Shown here: positions 6,413 through 11,549 of the stretch, piece after piece | How positions within the stretch are numbered: the first letter of the stretch is position 1 | How the letters are laid out: each line of letters starts with the position of its first letter | DNA from: Bacteroidota bacterium | GTDB taxonomy: Bacteria > Bacteroidota > Bacteroidia > Chitinophagales > LD1 | Assembly: GCA_028288545.1 (NCBI GenBank) | Contig: JAQBNQ010000527.1 | Location: 1-11,549 of the forward strand | Reading direction: 5' to 3' | Length of the DNA stretch: 11,549 nt | Notes under the pieces: model-generated | What the model was told of the DNA's origin: nothing | Databases searched by the model: none | The model's input: the letters and a program-made list of their open reading frames with translations, nothing else | Made by a program: the position numbers and the translations under genes

Positions 6413-6438
6413 AAAACCTCAGTGAAAACTGGGGTTTT
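6413..6438 (+). terminator. terminator of tRNA-Val
   Basis: AAAACCTCAG (6413-6422) pairs with CTGGGGTTTT (6429-6438), giving a 10-bp stem with one G-U pair and a 6-nt loop TGAAAA. It starts three bases after the tRNA and its 3' arm ends in Ts. It is a plausible intrinsic terminator for the tRNA transcript. Confidence 0.75.
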
Positions 6439-6442
6439 GTGA

Positions 6443-6658
6443 TTTTATAGCCTACCGGGCCTTGAAATGGAGCAGCAGATTAGCACATATTACAGTAGGC
6501 ACTGTTGGGCAACTTGTGCAAAGAAGATGGGCTACAGCAAAGACTTAATCAGTGAAGCTTTAGGCCATAGTTTCGCCAACCGGATAACCGAAATCTATTT
6601 GGACAGTTTTGACCAGGAGGTTATAGATGCGATGAACGAAGCTGTATGTTCATTTTGA
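6443..6658 (+). pseudogene. C-terminal remnant of a tyrosine site-specific recombinase (integrase)
   Basis: The reading frame is open from just after a stop at 6440-6442. It contains only the last part of a phage-type integrase; the first Met is at 6467 and would give 63 residues. Counting from that Met, catalytic motifs are RHCWAT at 11-16 (second Arg of the catalytic set with its adjacent His), LGH at 32-34 and the nucleophile region IYLDSFDQEVIDAMNEAV with Tyr 44. The N-terminal core-binding domain and the first catalytic Arg are absent, so it cannot recombine DNA. It lies 32 bp behind the tRNA-Val on the same strand, as expected for a scar of an element that inserted at the tRNA 3' end and was later lost or rearranged. 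The strong terminator behind it marks the end of the old gene. Confidence 0.85.
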
Positions 6659-6665
6659 AAAGAGA

Positions 6666-6687
6666 GCAGGGGAAACCCTGCTTTTTT
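6666..6687 (+). terminator. intrinsic terminator between convergent genes
   Basis: GCAGGG (6666-6671), tetraloop GAAA (6672-6675), CCCTGC (6676-6681), then six Ts (6682-6687). The stem is perfect and the signal is strong for plus-strand transcription coming from the integrase remnant. On the minus strand the hairpin is followed by TCTCTTTTC, so it may also stop transcripts from the gene ending at 6709. Confidence 0.85.
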
Positions 6688-6708
6688 CATTCAATCCCAG
6701 AGAGCAAG

Positions 6709-7947
6709 CTATTCAATCACCAATTTCCTGACAGCAAAACGCCCACTGTTATCGCTCATCTTTACAAAATAAATACCCCCGGTTAGCACAGCGGTTTGAA
6801 TTTGAGTTGTACGACCTGCGATTTGTGACTTGAATACTTCCCTGCCAGTAGCATCGGTTATTTGTATTATTCCGTCTAAAGCAGTTTCATCAGTTTCAAC
6901 AACCAAATAATTACCTGCGGGGTTGGGATAAAGAGAAAGGTTGGGTTTGGGGGCGATTTCTGAAATGCCCACACTTTGATAGGGGCATGTATCATTTTGG
7001 TTGGCTGGATAAACCGGCAATCCATAGTCGGAAAAGCAGCAAAGCGAAGGTCCTCCTTCTATTGCTTCAAAGCCAAATGGATTGAATAACCCTAATGTAC
7101 ATCCAAACCCTTCTATCCATGAAAATGTTCCCGGCTGATTGGTGAAATTGTACCTGCGGTATACTTGGTTGTGTGAAATAAATGAATCTATTGATCGAAC
7201 TGTAATGGCATTGCTATAAACGGTATCGCCTAAGGATAAATTAAAGTGATATAATATGCTTTCGTGTGCAGAATCCACGCCAAAAAAGTAAACGGTCTCG
7301 GCAATAGTATCCTCGCGCAAGTAACCGATAAGGATACCTGTATCGGCACCATAGCCCCACCCGGATGCCACAAGCGGACCCACCCCCGTAGTTCCATCAC
7401 ATTCATATTCAAACCACTGAAAATTTGTAATAAGGCGCTTATACTTTAAACCTTGAATAATAGAATCATCCGCCGTCCAGAAATAATTATTGGGCAATAA
7501 AACATTACCGGAACCACCACCACCACTGCAGTCATTCCAGTTACAAACTACCCATTTCGAACCCTCTAACATAAACGGCGTATAATGAGGCTTCACCGTT
7601 ACAAACACCTGCCCCGTATCACAGAAAGTGGGGAAGCTATCATTGCAGATCACATACCAGCAACTATCAAGACCTGTAAAACTTGGTGGAGGGCTAAACT
7701 TGACACTACTGCAATTAATCAAGGTAAAATAAGGTGAGCCGTAAACTTGCGTAACGCATAAGCTATCACCCGCTGAATCCATATCGTTGGCAGCCACGTT
7801 AAGGATGATGGAGTCCGGCTGAATGATAGTGACGGTGTCATTATGGGCTACCGGCGTAAGAACAGCAGTATCCAGTCCACGCTGAGTTTGAGCACCAGCA
7901 CAAGCCAAGTTGAAAACGAGTATAAGGAAAAGCAGTGCTTTTCTCAT
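6709..7947 (-). CDS. secreted Ig-like domain protein with T9SS sorting domain
   Basis: A 412-residue exported protein of unknown function. Residues 1-20 are a signal peptide (hydrophobic LLFLILVFNLACAGAQ). Cys 16 does not sit in a convincing lipobox, so a type I signal is likelier. An Ig-like/cadherin-type domain covers about 33-118 (AHNDTVTI...NVAANDMD...FTGLDSCWYVICND) and is of the same kind as that in the PhoD-like protein at 4113-6236. The central part (about 125-325) has the pattern FWTADDSIIQGLKYKRL...GYLREDTIAETVYFFG...ILYHFNLSLGDTV, familiar from uncharacterised Bacteroidota secreted proteins. The end (about 336-412, LSLYPNPAGNYLVVE...TGGIYFVKM...VRKLVIE) is a type A T9SS sorting domain. 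It is rich in Cys (including Cys-Cys at 303-304), so disulfides are likely outside the cell. It stands as a single gene, convergent with the integrase remnant. Confidence 0.85.
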   Translation of the reverse strand: MRKALLFLILVFNLACAGAQTQRGLDTAVLTPVAHNDTVTIIQPDSIILNVAANDMDSAGDSLCVTQVYGSPYFTLINCSSVKFSPPPSFTGLDSCWYVICNDSFPTFCDTGQVFVTVKPHYTPFMLEGSKWVVCNWNDCSGGGGSGNVLLPNNYFWTADDSIIQGLKYKRLITNFQWFEYECDGTTGVGPLVASGWGYGADTGILIGYLREDTIAETVYFFGVDSAHESILYHFNLSLGDTVYSNAITVRSIDSFISHNQVYRRYNFTNQPGTFSWIEGFGCTLGLFNPFGFEAIEGGPSLCCFSDYGLPVYPANQNDTCPYQSVGISEIAPKPNLSLYPNPAGNYLVVETDETALDGIIQITDATGREVFKSQIAGRTTQIQTAVLTGGIYFVKMSDNSGRFAVRKLVIE

Positions 7948-8014
7948 GGGCGGAAACTGTGAAACATAAAGATAATCTTTTGTATCTGGATTAACGATTT
8001 AACCCAAAACACAA

Positions 8015-8029
8015 GTGAATTAAGTTCAC
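8015..8029. promoter_or_regulatory. short inverted repeat, possible operator
   Basis: GTGAA (8015-8019) and TTCAC (8025-8029) flank a 5-bp centre in the spacer between two divergent secreted-protein genes. The position would suit a regulator of either gene. The arms are short and chance occurrence is possible. Confidence 0.25.
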
Positions 8030-8093
8030 AATGGCAACTGCTCTTTACGCTACCTGTTTCAATTCCGCCCATAACTCCCCTCTTGAAAATCAT

Positions 8094-8124
8094 GCGATTA
8101 GAAGGAAACTTTTAGTCGCTTTTT
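8094..8124 (+). terminator. terminator-like hairpin with no clear upstream gene
   Basis: An 11-bp stem (8094-8104 with 8109-8119, two G-U pairs) closed by a GAAA loop is followed by TTTTT (8120-8124). This has all parts of an intrinsic terminator for plus-strand transcription. No plus-strand gene precedes it: the gene at 6709-7947 runs the other way. It could end an unannotated small RNA starting within about 7950-8090, or act as an attenuator in a long leader of the MORN-type gene at 8209. A 32-codon ORF (8031-8129, MATALYATC...) overlaps it, which may be chance. Confidence 0.6.
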
Positions 8125-8208
8125 ATTGAAATTCTAACCATTTGCTGCAGAATGTACAAACTAACAGAAGCCCAAGTTCATTGTATGTTTTTTCGATATA
8201 TTTATCCC

Positions 8209-9933
8209 ATGAAATGCTCACTCTTTATTCTGCTTCTAATAAGTACCAGAGGCTATTCTCAACCCGATACCACTTGGTTCGACGCTAAATGGAATAAAGT
8301 GGCAAGGGCAAATGCTGCCTATTTCAGGCCCACACCAAAGATGGAGGGGAACCGGTATTATATCATTGATTACTACATCAATGGCAAAAAGCAAATGGAG
8401 GGATGGGCTTTTACACCTACCGGGGAGCAATGGGACGGAACGGTGAAATATTATTACAATAACGAAAGGGCGAAATCGATAGCAACCTTCAAAAATAAAC
8501 AAGCCAACGGGCCCGCTCTTGATTTTTACCCAGATGGTATCTTGCATCAAAAAGCGACTTTGCTTAATGGTAAGTGGGATGGTAAATTTTATAGTTATTC
8601 CCGGGATGGTGTTTTGGAGATGGAGACGGAATACTATAATGGAAAGCAAAACGGAATATTGAAGCGTTATTACTTTGATGGCCCATTAAAGGAGACATAC
8701 AAATACGTCAACGATTCAATGGAGGGCGATGCATTTCAATATTACAGAGACAGTACGATACTGGCAAAGACGCATTTTACCAATAACAAAGCCAATGGTG
8801 ATTGGACTGAATATTTTAGCGATGGTAAGCTAAAGGCCAAGGCACTGTACAAAAATGGAAAGCGGGAGGGCCTCACTACAGAAAATTATGCTTCGGGCCA
8901 ATTAAAATTCACTTACAATTTTCTGGGTAATAAAAAGAATGGTCAGCACGTTGCATATTACTCTAATGGCAACAAGCAGGAGGAAGGCGTTTTTAGCAAA
9001 GACGAAAAAACCGGTGAATGGAAATACTTTAATGAAGACGGGCAACTACGAAATAAAGTACCGGGCAATTATGCCGGCGAAATTGAATTGTACCGGGCAA
9101 AAATGGTTGAAGATGAGCCAAAGGATTCCGCGCATCAGAATGGCCGCTACTTTAAGAAGCGCAGTGATGGTACCAGGCAAATTGAAGGAGGATATAAAAA
9201 CAATAAAAAAGAGGGATTGTGGAAGTACTACGCCACAGATGGCCGTACACTGCTAAAGGAGAACTATAAAGATGGCTTATTAGACGGGATTCAAATCTTT
9301 TACACTCCTACCGGTGAAGTGATGAAGGAGTTATATTATAAGCAAGATCTTTTGCATGGGCCAATATCTGAGTATGACGAGAGAGGAAAAATTAAACTGA
9401 AATTGTTTTTTATAAATGGTAAGGAACAATATGACGAAGTGCAATTCAAGCAAAACCTATACGGCAAAAAGCCCATTGAACAAAAAGATGCGGAGATGGC
9501 AACCTCAGAGGAAACCGTAGTTGCTGTACAAGAAGAAAAGGAAGAGGCAAAAATAAAGGTAGATACGATTAGTAACAAAGGGGGAATTTTAAAACTTACC
9601 TCCACAATAAACAAGGCGGAAGTGGGTAGTAACTCAGAAAATTTCGATTCCGTGATCATGAATATTTATGTAGCGACAGATAGCTCCGACTTGTTGGTGC
9701 GGTATCGTAATTATCTTCCAAAGGATAACGAGATCATGTTTTTTTATGGGGATAACAGCCGTTATTTTTCTCCTCCACAAATTCTTTTCAGCATAGGAAC
9801 GGGTATCAGGGCTGCACTTATTAATTATTCTCTCCGTCCCATCAATGTTATCCTCCTTTTGCAAAACCGCATTTTTGAAAATGATAGTTTTCCGGGGCCG
9901 TTTGCCTATAAACAACTGCAAAGGCAATTGTAA
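8209..9933 (+). CDS. secreted MORN-type (YwqK-like) repeat protein with unassigned C-terminal domain
   Basis: I place the start at 8209, because the protein then begins MKCSLFILLLISTRGYSQ, a clear signal peptide. The frame stays open upstream to an ATG at 8152, which would add 19 residues in front of the signal. From 8209 the product is 574 residues. About residues 55-410 consist of roughly a dozen repeats of about 23 residues of the type NGKxxGxWxxYYxDGxLxxxxxYKNG, in two blocks split near 280-310; these match the MORN_2/YwqK-antitoxin-like family. A Lys/Glu-rich linker (about 415-455) leads to a C-terminal region of about 110 residues (near 460-574) without T9SS motif or recognised domain. 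Such repeats form extended beta sheets. The family name antitoxin is historical and there is no toxin gene beside it. Its role is unknown; periplasmic or surface location is inferred from the signal peptide. Confidence 0.8.
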   Translation: MKCSLFILLLISTRGYSQPDTTWFDAKWNKVARANAAYFRPTPKMEGNRYYIIDYYINGKKQMEGWAFTPTGEQWDGTVKYYYNNERAKSIATFKNKQANGPALDFYPDGILHQKATLLNGKWDGKFYSYSRDGVLEMETEYYNGKQNGILKRYYFDGPLKETYKYVNDSMEGDAFQYYRDSTILAKTHFTNNKANGDWTEYFSDGKLKAKALYKNGKREGLTTENYASGQLKFTYNFLGNKKNGQHVAYYSNGNKQEEGVFSKDEKTGEWKYFNEDGQLRNKVPGNYAGEIELYRAKMVEDEPKDSAHQNGRYFKKRSDGTRQIEGGYKNNKKEGLWKYYATDGRTLLKENYKDGLLDGIQIFYTPTGEVMKELYYKQDLLHGPISEYDERGKIKLKLFFINGKEQYDEVQFKQNLYGKKPIEQKDAEMATSEETVVAVQEEKEEAKIKVDTISNKGGILKLTSTINKAEVGSNSENFDSVIMNIYVATDSSDLLVRYRNYLPKDNEIMFFYGDNSRYFSPPQILFSIGTGIRAALINYSLRPINVILLLQNRIFENDSFPGPFAYKQLQRQL

Positions 9934-9985
9934 TATTTGTTTGGGATGTTACAGCAAATCCGCCTTCAGCCCAAGCTCGGCCACG

Positions 9986-10903
9986 TCAGATTAAACCTTT
10001 GTCTTTGCAATATCTTCTCACCGCTTCTTCAATAGTTGGCAAATCACCAAAAAGCTGCTTTTGTTTTTCAGTGTTTCTGCTTATATACTCACCCGTGTTA
10101 ATCCATTTTATCATTTCAACCATATCTTTCATGCCCTCGCTAAATACTGAAGCAATTGGGGCCATAATTTTGAATAGGAATGACGGAATTACAGGTTTTG
10201 CTTTAATGGGTTTATTAAGAATCTTTGAAAACGCAGCAGCCATAGTTTGGCTGTTAACCGGGGTGCTCCAACCAACATCTACGTAAGAGTTTAATTCGGA
10301 ATCCGGTACCGAAGTGGCTGCAATGGCCACATAACGGGCAAGGTCGGCCGTGTAAATAGTTCCGTAATCCACCCCGTCGAAAAACATGGGGACCACGCCC
10401 TTCTTAATTCCTTTTATAATAGTATCATCCGACCAATCGAAAAATGCCCCGGGCCTGAGCGCTATGTATGGCTGCTTTTTTTCAGCAAGATATTTTTCGA
10501 TAAGGTATTTATTATGAAAGTGAGGGACACTAACTGCTTTATCACTTTCCAGGATAGAAATAAGCACGAATCTTGGGATTCCAGCCTCTTTGGTGGCATC
10601 TATCAAATTTCGGTAACCGGTGGTATCTGTATCGGGGTTATCGCCCTTGGTATGTTTTGTGTAACCTGCTGCGCTGGCAACTATGGCATCGAAACCACCT
10701 GATGAAAGAGCGTTTTTTAGCGACGTTTTATCCATAAGGTCGCCTATAACAAAATTCTTAACGCCCATTGCTTCCAACTTGCTGCGGTTACTGGTTGCCC
10801 GCACCATGGCCGTAACTTCGGCCCCCTGCTCCATCAGGGCTTTCGCAATTTTGTTTCCGAGGTTGCCTGTGCCTCCTGCTACTACTACTTTTTTTGCACT
10901 CAT
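9986..10903 (-). CDS. NAD(P)-binding NmrA-like / atypical SDR family protein
   Basis: A 305-residue cytoplasmic Rossmann-fold protein. The glycine motif GGTGNLG is at residues 10-16, Arg 35 after the second strand (AMVR) favours NADP(H), and GD at 54-55 follows the third strand. Later landmarks are FVLISI at 112-117, HNKYLIEKYLAE at 130-141 (Lys 132 in the place of the usual catalytic Lys, but no Tyr-x3-Lys) and LRPG at 149-152. This pattern is that of atypical short-chain dehydrogenases and NmrA-type redox sensors, not of classical SDR enzymes. The substrate cannot be told. The length is normal. It is convergent with the MORN-type gene (52-bp gap), single, and preceded by a short inverted repeat that may be its operator. 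Confidence 0.88.
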   Translation of the reverse strand: MSAKKVVVAGGTGNLGNKIAKALMEQGAEVTAMVRATSNRSKLEAMGVKNFVIGDLMDKTSLKNALSSGGFDAIVASAAGYTKHTKGDNPDTDTTGYRNLIDATKEAGIPRFVLISILESDKAVSVPHFHNKYLIEKYLAEKKQPYIALRPGAFFDWSDDTIIKGIKKGVVPMFFDGVDYGTIYTADLARYVAIAATSVPDSELNSYVDVGWSTPVNSQTMAAAFSKILNKPIKAKPVIPSFLFKIMAPIASVFSEGMKDMVEMIKWINTGEYISRNTEKQKQLFGDLPTIEEAVRRYCKDKGLI

Positions 10904-10955
10904 TTTATCTTCATTTTGATTTGTTACCTCTTACCGGTCCATATCACAACAAGCA

Positions 10956-10983
10956 ATTATTGCATAAAGTTGATTTCAATAAT
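10956..10983. promoter_or_regulatory. inverted repeat upstream of the SDR-like gene, possible operator
   Basis: ATTATTG (10956-10962) and CAATAAT (10977-10983) are perfect 7-bp arms separated by 14 bp. They lie 52 bp upstream of the start codon at 10903. The spacing fits a dimeric regulator site. The arms are AT-rich, so chance is not excluded. Confidence 0.3.
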
Positions 10984-11116
10984 CAAAAATTAAAGGTTTA
11001 AAAATGCCGAGCTAAAGATGCGACCGCAACATGGGTAAAAAGTTGATAAAGGGCAAGAAATTCGGTTGACAAATATCAACGGCAAATCCCATTGTACACC
11101 TGTCAGGAACAAACCT

Positions 11117-11549
11117 CTATTTAAGAGTATCGGCGGCAGACCATGACCAGTGTAAATTATCTTTTGGGATAGTAAGCTGAGGTTGGAGAGCAATGCCCGC
11201 AATTGCCAGCATTTTGGCTGTACCTTTGTCCATATCAATTCCGCCATTCATAGAGTTTTGAATCTCGAAATAGTGCAGGGCGTAGGGGGCAATGCGTAAA
11301 AAATAGGCGTTGTTAACCGGGTAGCACATCCGGTCTTTTTGAAACTGGTTGGCGTGTAGGGTTAGCTGACTAATTTTTTTATTGCAGGATTGGAAGATCG
11401 TTTTTTTAGCGGCCGGTAGGGGAGTGGCTTCTACCTCAATTCGCTTTTGATTCATAAATGCATATATGGCTTCGAATACCTTTTTTTGTTGCAGCACCGC
11501 TTTGTAATAAATCATTTTGGTTTTGGCCGAAAAGCGCAGACAGGCTTCA
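11117..11549 (-). CDS. hypothetical protein, 5' end cut by window edge
   Basis: The frame is open from the right edge of the window (with ...EACLRFSAKTK before the first Met at 11515) to a TAG at 11117-11119. At least 143 residues are seen. I do not recognise the family. The visible part is soluble and helical in character, with a segment EVEATPLPAAKKTIFQSCNK and an end rich in Trp and Pro (LTIPKDNLHWSWSAADTLK); no signal or membrane segment is seen in this part. It is on the same strand as the SDR-like gene but 213 bp upstream of it, so a shared operon is unlikely. A second possible inverted repeat, GTTGA/TCAAC (11065-11069 and 11076-11080), lies in the gap. Confidence 0.65.
   Translation of the reverse strand, partial: EACLRFSAKTKMIYYKAVLQQKKVFEAIYAFMNQKRIEVEATPLPAAKKTIFQSCNKKISQLTLHANQFQKDRMCYPVNNAYFLRIAPYALHYFEIQNSMNGGIDMDKGTAKMLAIAGIALQPQLTIPKDNLHWSWSAADTLK

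Noticed and set aside
6242..6442. 66-residue plus-strand frame across the tRNA
   Set aside because: It translates through the tRNA promoter, the complete tRNA-Val and its terminator.
6709..7947. Toxin-antitoxin pair with the YwqK-like gene at 8209
   Set aside because: The neighbour is an exported T9SS protein with Ig-like domain, not a toxin. The YwqK antitoxin label is a family name only.
8236..8649. 137-residue minus-strand frame opposite the MORN-type gene
   Set aside because: It is antisense to the repeat-containing protein, whose reading frame is clearly real. Its low-complexity, Ile- and Phe-rich translation is typical of a shadow.
10990..11247. 85-residue minus-strand frame near the right edge
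   Set aside because: Half of it overlaps the better-supported gene ending at 11117 in another frame, and the rest is intergenic sequence. I considered a frameshifted extension of that gene, but found no sign of continued homology.

Overview
The window looks like chromosomal DNA of a member of the Bacteroidota, probably in or near Chitinophagales or Sphingobacteriales (the rank below phylum is a guess). Two secreted proteins end in a type IX secretion (T9SS) sorting domain. The tRNA promoter has the phylum-specific form TTTG-N19-TAnnTTTG. None of the starts has a clear Shine-Dalgarno sequence. The RepA-like ATPase and the integrase remnant are of types common in Bacteroidota mobile elements.

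Left part (1-2473): this is the accessory and most unusual section. A RepA-like RecA-fold ATPase with a C-terminal helix-turn-helix is on the minus strand (942-2015). Downstream of its 3' end is about 900 bp with four arrays of the heptamer TGTAACA. Each array has direct copies followed by inverted copies, mostly at 9-bp steps. The same stretch holds an AT-rich block, two copies of a 25-bp direct repeat, 7-bp tandem repeats and one small plausible gene (241-444). The two outer arrays share the same 53-bp geometry, and the ATPase stop codon lies inside the last one. Iteron-like sites, an AT-rich stretch and a helicase-like ATPase together suggest a replication or control region of an integrated element. 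This is inference. A REP-like hairpin element and more 7-bp repeats lie between the ATPase and prfC.

Middle (2474-6708): prfC (release factor 3) is followed 37 bp later by a secreted PhoD-like protein with an Ig-like domain and a T9SS sorting domain. Several of its expected metal-ligand positions are changed. A tRNA-Val(TAC) follows, with a well-formed promoter and terminator. Immediately after it is the C-terminal stub of a tyrosine recombinase, the likely scar of an element that integrated at this tRNA. A strong GAAA-loop terminator separates the stub from the next, convergent gene.

Right part (6709-11549): a second secreted Ig-like/T9SS protein is on the minus strand. A divergent 261-bp intergenic region follows, holding a terminator-like hairpin with no obvious upstream gene. 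Next is a secreted MORN-type repeat protein (plus strand), then a convergent NAD(P)-binding NmrA-like/atypical SDR protein (minus strand). The last gene, on the minus strand, is of unknown function and is cut by the window edge. The right-hand genes look like ordinary chromosomal content; no pathway links them.
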